The translations under genes and the position numbers were made by a program. This document shows positions 1 through 10,941 of a stretch of 64,000 nucleotides of DNA, piece after piece (position 1 is the stretch's first letter; every line of letters starts with the position of its first letter). The notes under the pieces were generated by a model. The model saw only the letters and a program-made list of their open reading frames with translations, was not told the origin of the DNA and did not search any database. Location of the stretch: assembly GCA_963969495.1 (NCBI GenBank), contig OZ018322.1:157510848-157574847 (forward strand). Reading direction: 5' to 3'. The stretch is from Ceratothoa steindachneri (taxonomy: Eukaryota > Arthropoda > Malacostraca > Isopoda > Cymothoidae).

Positions 1-11
1 TTTCTGAAGTA

Positions 12-205
12 GTAGACGATGTTGTCTTTAAAAATGTTGAGCGGAACAAAGGTTGATGTATTTCTACGCCCTCCATACTTGGCCAATTGAATTTTGATAA
101 TAATTTGCAGAGGAATAAAGCGAGGGCAATAAGGCTGCTGAAAATAGTTGACTGAGACAGTATTTTATCATTTAATTCAAGATAATCTTCCTCCTTTGAT
201 ATGTG
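12..205 (+). repeat. Terminal module of an unnamed repeat family, copy A
   Basis: This stretch aligns over its whole length, at roughly 80% by eye, with the reverse complement of 28945-29138. Shared landmarks are TATTTCTACGCC, TTTTGATAATAATTTG and GTTGACTGAGACAGTATTTT. In both copies it is followed at once by the degenerate GATCTC-type array, so it marks the same end of one repeated element in two orientations. The similarity begins within the first bases of the window, so the outer boundary lies outside. No open reading frame or known transposon terminus was recognised. Confidence 0.7.
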
Positions 206-1175
206 TTCTTTTTATATCTGCGGCTTTGGAACTTGATGCATTTGTATCTCGTTGATTTCTTTGTTGGTCCCTTTGGATCTCATTAAATTGCATCTCCCCG
301 CATTTGGATTTAGCCTTGGTTTGGTGTTTGTAGGTGGATATCACTCTCTATGAATCTCTTACGTTGTGATTCTCTGTCACTTTCAAACCAAACCTCATCG
401 AATCTAAATTTCCTTGTATCTCCTTTTTTGACGATCTTTCTCTTTAGATCTCGTTAATTAAAAAAATCCTGATTTTTTAAATCTCTTTTATCTCGCAACT
501 CTTACATTTGGGAACTCCATTGTTTGTGATGGGACTTTACAATTTAGCCGTTTAAGAACTTTGCCTTTTGGAAAATCGTTTTTGGATTCTACAACCTTTG
601 ATGTTTCTATGCTTTTATTATCTCGATCCTTTATGGTGTCAGACTTTTGTAATCTCCGTCCTTTCGTTTTTATGAATACCATTTTTATCTTTTTCCCTCA
701 TTTTTCAAATTATTGTATTCGGAAATAGGTCTTTAATATTTCATTGTGGGAGTTGTATTTTGCAGCTGCATCTTTTTGAATCTGCTTTATTATTTCTTTC
801 ATTTTGAATTTCGATCCTTTTAAATCTCGTTCGTAGAAGCTCTGTCATGGGATATCCATCATTTGTGATTGGATTTTACAATTTAGCCGTTTGGGAACTT
901 CGCCTTTTGGAAAGTCGTTATTGTAAACTCTTTCTTGAGCATCTCATTTTTTTTTTAGATTTTTGTAAGAAAATCTCAGTGCATTGCATCTTGTCAAATT
1001 TTGATATTTCCATCTTATAATATTAGTTCATTTAATGTCCTTCTTTTGGGATGAATTCTATTTTCACCTCATTCAGTGTGAATTCACAGATTAGGAATCA
1101 TTGCACCTGGATTTCTTCTTCTTTTAGAATTTCAACTTTGTATTTGCTGAGATTACATCTGGAGAAAGTAAATTT
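190..1175 (-). repeat. Degenerate GATCTC-type minisatellite array, copy A
   Basis: T/C-rich sequence with recurrent ATCTC, GGATCTC and TTTTGGA words at irregular spacing of about 20-30 bp. It is the complement of the purine-rich array at 22.4-28.9 kb. A longer unit is visible: the block at about 532-600 (GTGATGGGACTTTACAATTT, then GCCTTTTGGAAA) recurs at about 862-925, a ~330-bp step. The array starts directly after the terminal module and fades near 1175. Stops occur in every frame, so it is not coding. Confidence 0.6.
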
Positions 1176-2367
1176 GTGTATGACGGAGCACTCAAGTCTC
1201 GCGGGATTCTGTCTTTAAATTAAAACCAAATTTTAGAACAATTGTTTAATTTTTGCGATAATGTTTGTTTTTTATACTGTTAAAGAACAAACTACTTAAA
1301 GCTATGCAAACTCTCCCCTCAAAGTTCATGGCCGCAAGCTACTAAAACTTCTAGTAAACTCTGTCTTGCTTCTCCTCATATGATAATACAGTGAGAAAAG
1401 TTTTACATCATCAATTAAATGCGAGAAAATCATTTTCACTTGCTCTAAGATTTTAATCCAAACATGGGCTTTTTAACTTTATTCTATCCACTATTTGTTT
1501 CTATTTTAAAATTTTCTGAGCGAATTAAAAGACTTGCCTATCACCTGGAAATTCCAATATTCTCCATTAATACTCATATTTTGGGCAGAAATTTTGCCAT
1601 CTTTCGCCAAAATTGAAATTCTCTTCGCGTTTTCTGCGTCAAAATGATGGATTTAAGCATTTCGGGAAAAGAGAGGAGAAAGTCATTACTAAATCTGATA
1701 ATGTTAGATGTGCAATCCTTTTTAATAAGTCTGAATACATAGAAAAAAAATAATTTCACTTTGTAAGAAAACTCAAAGTTTAAAAAGATCTAAGCCTTGG
1801 ACTCTAACACCCCCCCCCCCCTACCCCTTGGTATCAGGTTGTAGGACAAAATTCACCGTTTTATGCTAAATTAAAAAAAAAATATGTTTTAGATTAATTT
1901 AAACATAATCGCCTGTACTTTTGGGGGGTCGTATTATGGTTCACTTTATGGGTTTACTAAATATCACAACAATGGTATTCCCCATCGCCTAATTTAGTTA
2001 GCATCATACAATCTCTCTTCTTATAATCTGGCAAAATAGTTGGTTCATCTAATAACTCCATTTTCATCAAATCAATTTAAATTTTAAAATAATTTCTTTT
2101 GTCAAAGAATTAATAAATTTTGAACATCTTTTACGGTAATTTATGGGTATTGTTGATGTTTCCTCACTCTTTATCAATATTCCACGTGACAAAACCAGTG
2201 ATATCAGGGACAGACGTTCCTTTTCCCAACCCAACTATAAATTCCATGGGTTTGCTTGCTCCTTCACTTTTTAAATAACTACGAAAGTTAGCGGTTAAAG
2301 ACAATTACGCTGAGTTTAACCACGAAACTTATTATTAAATAGATATGGTGTCATTGCAGATATATTT
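1176..2367. other. No gene seen; AT-rich spacer with a poly-C run
   Basis: AT-rich sequence without a recognisable coding segment. The only striking feature is an uninterrupted C run of about 12 bases at 1810-1821. The PLE downstream probably begins near 2368 and its exact 5' edge could not be placed. Confidence 0.5.
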
Positions 2368-4217
2368 ATGCCTTGGTTTGAAGGACAATTATTCAACAAA
2401 GATATAGGGAAACATTATATTAATACTGTCCGCAAACAACTCGAATTCGTCAGGAGAATCAAGATTTCTAGCCGTATATCACGAAGATCTTTTCTCCGGC
2501 GTTGCCACGAGAAGCAGGTTTTACCAAGATCAGATCCAAAACAGCTAAGTTTCCTAGGGAAACCTTTTACCAAGATCGGACCTAAAACAGCTAAGTTTCC
2601 TAGGGAAACCTTTTAGTATATGTGCTAGCGAGTATTAAGTGGATAGTTGCGAGGTTTGGAATAATTAGATAGGTGTTGAGAGGGGAGGGCGATGAAACCT
2701 TGGTATTACCTAGGGCTTTAACTAATAGGTTAATAAAGGAATATCTCAAGGAAATGAGAGGCAATTGAAGATCATTTGTGCCAGAAGAGAATGAGATAAA
2801 ATTGGCAAGTCTAACTTAGTAAACAATCTATCGAGTAGAAACCTTTCGTACAATGAGCCACTTGCTCTCCCTTTAGGTTCAAAGTTTGATATAGGCACGC
2901 AAAATAAGAGTTATTTAAGGTACTTATCTAAGATTTAAAGACACAGTGCGAGTGATGTGGATAAAGGCTTTGTTCAAAGAATTTTATTTTGCTATAAGAA
3001 TATGGCTTTCACCCAGAACTATGTTATACCCAAAAGATTCTTACCGCATTAGAGGATCTTGGGAAATGTGAGGAAATTTTAATAACACAAGCGGACAAAG
3101 AAGGGGGAGAAGTAATCTTGAAAAGGTCAGAATATATAGACAAAATGAACGATTTGCTCAATGACAGTATTACATACCAGAAAAAGTATCCAAGTAGTGC
3201 CGATAAAGAGGCTAAATTATTCTGGAAGGAAGTTAGACTAATACGTATAAAACGGAGAGGGGTAAGAAAATAGTCAAACTCATTGAGGAGAATCTGAGAC
3301 CTACTAAATTGATGAAGCATTCTATAACTTACAAGCAAGTAATCTGAATTAAAACAATCACCACAGGAGTAGGTAGTAGGCCTCATAAAATTGCTAAGGT
3401 ACTAGCCGAACCATTGGCTCAATCATTGGACAAAATCAGTAAGGATCATTTGAAGAATTCGGCCGAATTCAAACATAGATTATGTGAAGTGAATCTGAGG
3501 AGAAGTAAACTAGTAAGCTTTGATGTGAAGGAGTTATTCACCAATGTTCCTTCAGTAGATGGTGCCTAAGAGGCAGTGAAGAAAGCAGTGCCAACATCAA
3601 TGACACTGATCTATCTATTAATAAGAGGGAATATATCAGGTTAATATCAAAATGTTTAAGGTTTGTTGCTAACACCTTTGAGGGGGACGATTATAGGCAG
3701 CACAGGAAACTAGCTATGTGATCACCTCTTAGTGCCATTATGGCATGCTTGAATATATAAGTTTGAGAGATGGAGAAATTGACGAGAGTTATGGGAAGTG
3801 TTTGACTTTGGTGTAGGTACGTAGACGATGTTCTGGACGTTATTCCAGCTGGTACCGATATATGCAACACATTCTAACTGCTGAACGAAGTGGATAAATA
3901 TATCCAGTTTACCGTGGAAGAAGAAAAGAACAATATAATTCCTTTCATAGACACGATGGTCCATAGGGATTACGATAAGGCTAAATTTTTCGTGTACAGG
4001 AAAGCCACGAATAAGGACGGTTTATTCATTTTCTCTATGGACATGGTAGGAAAATGAAGACAGGGGTAGTCCTTGAGTTATATTTAAGGTGTAGTCGTAT
4101 TTGTAGCGAAAGCCTTTTGAATGCTGAATTTGAGTATATGAAGAAAGCTTTCATGAATCTAAAATATCCATGTGATAGAACGAGTTCAGAGCTGCATTCA
4201 TTTCAACTTCTATCACA
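2368..4217 (+). pseudogene. Penelope-like element A, N-terminal and reverse-transcriptase part
   Basis: This is the decayed first part of a PLE polyprotein, an RT fused to a C-terminal GIY-YIG endonuclease. The N-terminal basic segment (KISSRISRRSFLRRC) lies near 2450. The N-proximal block around 2840-3150 reads KGFVQRILF, YVIPKRFL and ITQADKEGGEVILKRSEYI in shifting frames. The RT palm A motif SFDVKELFTNVPS lies at about 3517-3555, and the catalytic YVDD is intact at 3818-3829. The thumb region FTVEEEKNNIIPFIDTMV follows, then RKATNKDGLF. The order matches PLE RTs. Many stops and frameshifts make it inactive. Similarity stops near 4217, where an unrelated insert begins, and resumes near 5560. 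PLEs are non-LTR-like retroelements that prime at DNA ends or nicks. Confidence 0.85.
2519..2614 (+). repeat. Two-copy tandem duplication of ~47 bp
   Basis: The segment starting TTACCAAGATC and ending AGGGAAACCTTT occurs twice in direct succession with only a few differences, inside the N-terminal coding part of PLE A. It shifts the reading frame of the element. Confidence 0.75.
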
Positions 4218-5559
4218 TTTTATTTAAAACCATGAGGCTACCCACGTGCATCTTCGATTCGAGGCTTGGAGTCTTATCAACAGCTACCGGACGCCAATGT
4301 TTAAACAAGGAGGTTATCGTCCCCCCTCCGTTCTCCCCCATACGCCGACCTCGCCAGATCGAGTTAGGCTTATGGGCAGATAAGGCATTGTTCCCCGGCT
4401 CGGCTGTGCGTTCCCTCGAAGCTTCCACCCCATTCTCCCCCACGCCAAGGAGATGTCCTGGCTATTTATATGGAAACTTTACCACTAAGATCAGATTGGA
4501 GATCCAGATTTTCGTCGCGAAACATCACCACGACCCTCTCTCCCTTTGTGCGCCAAGGGACCTCGACCTCGAGATTCACCATCACTTGTCCAGAAGGAGG
4601 ACAATATTCCTTGAGTGCCAAAGGTTCGAGCCTTTAGTGACGCCAAGTCCCCAAGGCATCTCCCCCCTGTTGTTCAAGGAGAACAGCATTAGAACAGCCA
4701 TTGTTCGTTTTGAGCCCTTCGCCAAGAAACGGTTCTCATCCCCTCCCTGTTGTTCAAGGAGAACAGCATTAGAACAGCCATTGTTCGTTTTGAGCCCTTC
4801 GCCAAGAAACGGTTCTCATCCCCCCCCTGTTGTTCAAGGAGAACAGCATTAGAACAGCCATTGTTCGTTTTGAGCTTTTCGCCTAAGAAACGGTTCTCAT
4901 CCCCCCCTGTTGTTCAAGGAGAACAACATTAGAACAGCCATTGTTCGTTTTGAGCCCTTCGCCAAGAAACGGTTCTCACACCCCCTGTTGTTCAAAGGAG
5001 AACAACATTAGAACAGCCATTGTTCTTGAGCCCGTAGACAAGAGACGGTTCTCATCCATCCCTTTGTTCAGAAGAGAACAACCTAGAACAGCCATTGTTC
5101 GTCAAGCCGTTCGTCGAGTAACGGTTCTCCTTTCCAAGACGCCACGTCAGGATCTTTTTATCCTCCCCCTTCGGCTGGAACTCGCCAGTGGACCGAATAT
5201 TCCTTCAAGTACCTTCCACTGCACCCTAATGAAGTTACGTAAGCCAAGCGTCACCTTTTGAGTATTGATCCCTTATTTGTCAATTCTATCCTGTGCTTTA
5301 AATGGTTTATCGAACCATCCCATCTCTTTAACTCCATATTTGTTTTACCTTTTTTGATCCCTTAAATCCTTGGATTAGCCCGAGTCTCCACGACCCTTTC
5401 CATTCTCTTTGTCAATATTTTCCGTTTTTGTGTTTGCTGATAGTTATTATTAATAAAACTCTATTTTATTAATGATAGCAATATTATTATCCTTGAGCTC
5501 AGTTCCACTTCTTAAGCATTTTGAAGATACATAATATCGGCCGCCAGACAGTAAAAACG
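4218..5559. mobile_element. Pyrimidine-rich insert interrupting PLE A; possible solo LTR
   Basis: The RT half of PLE A stops near 4217 and its linker/GIY-YIG half resumes near 5560, so these ~1.34 kb are an insertion. The insert is C-rich and much less AT-rich than its surroundings. It contains six ~80-bp tandem units and ends in an AT-rich stretch with AATAAAA at about 5453. That layout resembles a gypsy-type LTR, but I could not find clear TGT...ACA ends or a target duplication. The apparent ORFs across it are translations of the tandem repeat. An LTR, a MITE or a satellite insertion all remain possible. Confidence 0.4.
4668..5130 (+). repeat. Tandem array, six units of ~80 bp
   Basis: Units start with TGTTGTTCAAGGAGAACA and contain ATTAGAACAGCCATTGTTCG followed by GCCAAGAAACGGTTCTC. 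Starts fall at 4668, 4748, 4828, 4908, 4986 and about 5062, giving steps of 80, 80, 80, 78 and 76. The last units are the most diverged. Eighty is not a multiple of three, so the array does not preserve a reading frame. Confidence 0.9.
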
Positions 5560-6235
5560 CACTCTAGAGATAATTAAGGAAGTTCCCTCAACGAATAGTG
5601 ATATATGGTATATCGTCGGGAGTCATTCTACGACAATCCACATGGTTTTTTAATAAAGTACCTGTCTACTCCGTACTCTATAGTGGCAGAAAAATGAAAA
5701 TGTTTCTTAGGAAGGCAGGTATTTTTGATAGCTAACTCTGTGGGAACCAGAGTTGTGGATTTAGTGAAGCATAGCAATTCGACAGCTAAAAACGACAAGG
5801 GTATTATTTATCAAATTCTCTGTGACGGATGCAACCGCAGTTATTATCGTGAATCAGGCAGATATATTAAAACTAGGATGAATCAGCATAAGAGTGACAT
5901 TAGAACCCATAAAACATCAAAGGCAATACAGTACATATCGCTGAATACTCTTATTTACCTAATTAGGAGGCGTCCAAACTAATTCATAAGGGTCTAACAA
6001 AAAGTGAAAAAAGAATGATTAAAACGGCACATATTATCTCCGAAAGGTCAACCAATCACCGGGTCTGGTTCTTTCGGATGGCAAATGGGGCAGCTAGAGT
6101 CTTAAAAAATAAAGCGTAAAGGTGAGAGCCTGATAACATTAACCGCACAACTCGAAGAAGCCGACCGAGGACAAACAGTCGTAAACCGGGATAAAATCTG
6201 AGGACATAAATAGAGAGCTATATCCTTTTTTATGT
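5560..6235 (+). pseudogene. Penelope-like element A, linker and GIY-YIG endonuclease part
   Basis: Continuation of PLE A after the insert. The linker includes VPSTNSDIWYI and TPYSIVAEKM-like residues in changing frames. The best open piece runs 5725-5982: SNSTAKNDKGIIYQILCDGC, then SYYRESGRYIKTRMNQH, which is a GIY-YIG nuclease core of the PLE type. The glycine of the second half-motif is replaced by arginine, giving YYRE where YYGE is expected. After a frameshift come KLIHKGLTKSERRMI-like and FFRMANGAARVLKN segments up to about 6110. The nuclease normally makes the nick used for target-primed insertion. This copy is broken by stops and frameshifts. Confidence 0.8.
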
Positions 6236-6244
6236 AGTTCTGTT

Positions 6245-6270
6245 CTGAAGAGGCTGAAAGGCAAAACGTC
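6245..6270 (+). other. PLE 3' signature CTGAAGA...AAAACGTC (hammerhead-like core)
   Basis: TCTGAAGAGGCTGAAAGG followed by CAAAACGTC lies just after the coding part of PLE A. Similar CTGAAGA-stem-(G/A)AAAC/GCG blocks sit at the 3' side of the other PLEs in this window. The CTGANGA and GAAA boxes are those of a hammerhead ribozyme core, which has been reported in PLEs. Here the GAAA box is degenerate. Confidence 0.4.
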
Positions 6271-6279
6271 AATAAAGAA

Positions 6280-7260
6280 CTCCAGATTGTTTCAATGCCT
6301 CAGCCATTCAAAGAGAAAGAAAACGCCACGCCTTTTTGAACGTTGCGACGACCTCATGATTTCGTTCAACCGACTACTGGAAGAAAACACGCCACGTGAC
6401 GACCACAGGAAGCTCCTAGAGCTGTCACTAATCATCTTGGGTGGACAGCCTAAGCATGGGATCAAAATATTGTGCCATTTGGCCCTCTACAGTGCCAGCT
6501 GGATGACATAATCATCTACGTCATCAAGATCTCTTGTTTTGAGATTCAAAGCAATTCCCTCTCATTGCAAGGGCAAAATCTGGAGTTCAACGATTCATCA
6601 CTTTCAGCATCTTAACGTACCTTGTCTCTTGGTTCCGGGCGACATCTCCAGCTGCAGCATCGGCACAAGACCTCTAACCCCTTAAAATGCTGGTTTTCTC
6701 CCCCAACAAGGTAGTAGCTAAGGCGACAGCTACAATCTTTGGGCGCCATCTCCGGTACTTGAGTGAGAAGTTGGTTGCCCTTGCGTTTTTTGATGATCAC
6801 TTGGCCATTCAGATGAAGAGGAGGGCTCTGACGATCCTCCTCGACGAGCAACAGTTGAGCTTACATTTACTGCATTTGCAGAAAAAACTGTTGCAAGTTT
6901 TGTGACATCTGCGATGCCATCCTTCTTTAAGATCCTTGGGTTGGATGCAAGTTTACTGCCACTTGACCCAACGGAGTGGCTTGAAAATCAAAGATACTCC
7001 CAAGCAGCTTCCGGCGTCAAGGAACTGCACACTGTGAACGACTTCGCTGAGCGGGGCATCTCCCTGATGCAGGACTTTATTCTGGCCCTCACAAAGGACG
7101 AAGAGCAAAGGCACTTCCTCTTCCAAGTAGTGGATAAACACCGGAAGAATTAACCTGACACCCGCAAAAAGACAGGGATTTCAAACCAGTCTACAATGAG
7201 TGGCAGAGGGGCTTCCATGAGCAACCCCCTTGAGAGGATAAAACTCTAGAAGAGGGGGAC
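6280..7260 (+). pseudogene. Broken copy of a multicopy invertebrate protein family of unknown function
   Basis: Several frames form one coherent protein. An N-terminal piece at 6287-6511 contains RLLEENTPRDDHRKLLELSL and LIILGGQPKHGIKI. A middle piece at about 6687-6900 contains GRHLRYLSEKLVALAFFDDH. A C-terminal piece at 6902-7153 contains ATVNDFAERGISLM-like residues (HTVNDFAERGISLMQDF), then LTKDEEQRHFLFQVV and HRKN. I recognise this as a protein family found in many copies in invertebrate genomes and likely of transposon origin, but I cannot name it or assign an activity. The conserved NDxAERG helix might be the last acidic residue of a DDE-type enzyme; that is speculation. At least three frameshifts make it a pseudogene. 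A Tn-like end was not found on either side. Confidence 0.55.
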
Positions 7261-9775
7261 CTAAAATCAGTGCTGTAAAATGAAATGTGTTGATAACTAT
7301 GTTTATTACATCAAATAAGGTGAATTTTAAATTGTTAGTGTCAAACAGTTTTCTAAATCACCTATAACGGAACAAAAAAAGGTTCATTCTCCTACAAAAA
7401 ATAAGAAATTTCAAACTTGTTGAGTTACCCATAAATATTAATATTTTTAAATGGAACATTTGAACTGCTCTTTCGTGGTAAAATATCAAATAATCAAAAT
7501 TCCCTTCAAATAAGGGTTACCCTACCCCATACCCACGTACAAACTCAAGCAACTAACTCGTGTAACATCTCATCCACCAAGCTAAAAAGACCAACCGCAC
7601 GATTGTGACGAATAAATAGTGCGCAACTCTCCAAAAGACACAAATGGATTGCTCTTTTATCAGGAATGAGAAACCAGTAAATTTCTCAAGTGGCATTAAA
7701 TCACATTTTGCACTAGAATCAGGAACAACTCCTGGACTCGCACACAAATTATGCGGATGCGTACATTGCAGTTTAATTAGCAATGCGTCAAGCAGTCATG
7801 ACACTAAAATTACCCACGCACAAATGGACTGACCAACCTAATACTTTTATCATAAACAGCATTATAATGTCTCTTGATGTATCTTTGAGACAAATCCTTT
7901 CCTTTTAGTTTTCTCTCAGTGCTAGAGAAATGCTCTCTGTTAGTCTACGTCGCTAAAGAGAAACACACACGGGCATGACTTCTTTGATCAGATACATAAA
8001 TATTTTAAGAAGACCTCATGGGTATTTCGAGAATTTATTTATTTTGATGATTTACATCTTAAATTACTGAAAGAAGAATGAATAAACAGATTTTTTAGAA
8101 TGGAATTTTACCTAGTTTGAATATTGGATAAAATTTGATTATCAGATTACTTTCTATTCATTAATCCTATTATCTCCACCAAGCATCATGGGGTGTGTCA
8201 AAACATTTGTCGGCCATCTCGTCTTCTAATGTCCAAAGAAATATTGTATAGAGGTTAATATAGGACACATTCATATATTTTAACATTTGTCCCACACATA
8301 ATTTAATTTTTAAAGCTTTTTAAAATCACTGTGTTGGAGATAACTATGTTCAGGTGGCAACTTGGAGTTTAAAATTTTAAAAAAAATTATATAGCCCCTA
8401 TGCTGACCAGTTAAGGGAATAATCAAAATATTCAATTTTAAAAAAGTTATAATAAAAGCATAATAAACAAAATAAAAATATTGAAAAGGAGACAAACCTA
8501 AAAACTAAACAATAAGAAAAAAATAGACAAGCTCAGATGACCTAGAGTACGGCGATCTACATCATGTTCAATGCTCGCTCTCGTCAATTTAAAAAGATTC
8601 GAATAGGATAGAGGATTCCTGCCTCATAAACCAAAGATGACACCGCAATCTAGCGTGCAAAGGCAAGCCTTTAGCACTAATGCCAATTTATAGCCACCAT
8701 GATTTTAAGGTACAGGAATAGACACCACAATCAAAGCTCATCCAATCTAAGACATTATTTTAAAGGTTAACGACACCTTCCTGTATCCTAATTAGAACGG
8801 CTGCCTGGTACCTTTGAGCTTTACAGTAAATTTCATTCTGATCTTTATCTACCTCTTATTATTCGATCGAAGAATCTCATTCCCCTTGCATGGAACGGTT
8901 GCTTTAACCTAACAAAGGTTTTCGCACTTTTTCAATGAAGCGAACACAGATTGCGCTGCATCCTGGGAGTGTATCCGATTCAAGATGACACGAAATGACT
9001 TGTCACCATCAAGACAGAAGGGAAAAAGGTACACAGGAAAAGTCGAGCAGAGTGCAACGCAAGTTTCAATTATTGGCCGCCATTGGTAACAAATTGGCCA
9101 CGCAAATCGAAGTGCTGAGTTGATCGATCCTGTGTATCATTGTGAAGAAATTCTGAGTTAATTGTCAGTGAAAAGTGCTCCCTACTCTCATTGGGGTATT
9201 TTCCTGGCAGCTACCAACCCTTACATCGTTGTGGGATTCAGAGTGAAGAGTTTTGGGTGACGGTTTGGCAAATATTTGATCCAGACTGGTATAGTCACCT
9301 TACACGAATCTTAGTCCCAGACGGTATTGGATATTTTTAATGTTCCTAACTGGTGATTGCTTCGAAGGGCATAGGCCCTAGGATTTATTTGCTCAAAGAA
9401 ATCAAAAATAAAACAAAAAAGTTTGACTAAACTTAGTTTACATTAAAAAGTAAAACAACAACGGGAACTAAGTTGTAGGTACAAATAGCAAAATGAGAAA
9501 AGGGATACTCTGGCGTCGTAAGGAGGGTAGGCTTCCTTTAACACAAAGCATGTGCCTATCACTAAAAAATAGCTCAACAAAATTTCAAAATGACAGTCTT
9601 ATCTGGAAGTTCAGTAAAACCAGAGTCGGGAGGGCACTTAACTGTGCCAAGTACTAGAGACAAGCGATAACGCCCCCATCGTCCAGTTATAGGAAACCGT
9701 CAGCCTCACAAAAACTTCTAAGATGGGGAGACTAGACAGAATGTGTCATAAACTCTCGGATACCACGGTCTTCCC
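7261..9775. other. No gene recognised
   Basis: AT-rich sequence with only short ORFs (for example 7644-7832 and 8310-8495 complement) that show no recognisable motif, coherent neighbouring frames or splice pattern. GC content rises after about 8540, and part of this may be unrecognised repeat, but no ends could be defined. Confidence 0.5.
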
Positions 9776-10941
9776 GTAAGATGTGGGGGTTTCGGGGCTG
9801 CATGCGCAATATAAAGCCTTTAGGGCTATTTAGCCTCTGCACCCTAATTTTTGGCGGATTACCTGCTCGTGGTGCCTCTGCTTATACAGAAATTGTATCC
9901 AACGACCGAGTGCCAGGCGGTATAACCTGGCTGGGCAGGTGGAGCTCATAGTCTTGGTTGACATTTTAACTAGGAGAGGGAAAACTCTGACTTTAAACCC
10001 GGGCAGATGTCGCACGTTAGGCATGGTAGGCACCCCGTAGTGGGCGCGGCGATTTGCATTCTTGGCCGCCGTGCTGACGGGCCTCAGCTCCCAGTCAGGT
10101 TCCAGCCTAGCCTCTTCTCCCCTTTCCGCTAAGAACCCTTTAGCCTTATCTGGCAATTTCTTTCCCAACTCTACAAATCCCTCTCTTCAAAGTCTTTGTT
10201 TCGATGGGATTGGACTTCTCTACTCCCGTTCGAGTCTGGGTGAAAAGTCTGATTCTCGGGAGTCTGTCCTGGCTTGATCCCCCCCATCAATACCTGCGGA
10301 ATATTGCCAGCTACCTAACCATCCCCATCCCCCCCTCCTTTTTTTGGGCCGCCAAGAAGGGGTAAAGCTTCACAGTTCACGTTCGGTTCGTGGAACCGGG
10401 CCGTAGCCGGGGTTGATGGGAAAAGGGTTAAGGCCCACCAGGTATATCCTGCATGGTTCGCCAGGCTTACCCTGAGGTTACCCAGCTATAAAGTGTATGG
10501 CCCCCTCTGTAAGTGGCCCCGCACCCGCGCCTACACGCCAACTGCGTCGTTTAGAACCTGCCCGTTTTCTGCGTCAATGGGCATTCGCGGGGCTAATGGA
10601 AAACAACCCATAGGCCTTTCTCTTGAGTCTCGAGTACGCTCGTTTAGTGGATCTGGCAAGACGGTACTTTCGCGGGCGGTAGATTCCTGTTCATGTTCGA
10701 ACAAATTCTTTAAATATCCCTCTTAAAACCCCAATGAAAGCAGCAAAGAAAGACTTAAGCTGTGCATCCCCTCCCCTTTCCCCCCCCCCTTTACTTCCCA
10801 TCCGTCGAAGAAAATGGATACGAATCTACTAACTCGAGGAAAGAAAAGAACACAAGACGTGGATAAAACTGGTCGGAGAACTTTAACCACAAGATCGCTC
10901 CCCAAAACAACTAGACAGACAGAAGAAAATAAGGCATAGAA
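9776..10941 (+). promoter_or_regulatory. 5' UTR / internal promoter region of the I-clade LINE
   Basis: GC-rich leader beginning about GGGGCTGCATGCGC and running to the probable ORF1 start at 10942. It contains short G/C-rich blocks, a C/T-rich tract near 10310-10350, and a second poly-C tract near 10780. It precedes the LINE ORFs in the expected place for an internal promoter. Open frames here (for example 9830-10168 complement) have no coding support. No transcription start was identified. Confidence 0.5.

Noticed and set aside
1810..1821. Poly-C run as a G-quadruplex or promoter element
   Set aside because: A single homopolymer without further G tracts or gene context; probably simple slippage.
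3024..3386. 120-codon minus-strand open frame
   Set aside because: Antisense to the PLE A reverse transcriptase.
4172..4852. 226-codon plus-strand open frame
   Set aside because: It runs from the end of PLE A into the pyrimidine-rich tandem repeat; the same phrase recurs because the DNA repeats, and it starts at GTG.
9830..10168. 112-codon minus-strand open frame
   Set aside because: Lies in the GC-rich 5' UTR of the I-clade LINE, antisense; no domain.
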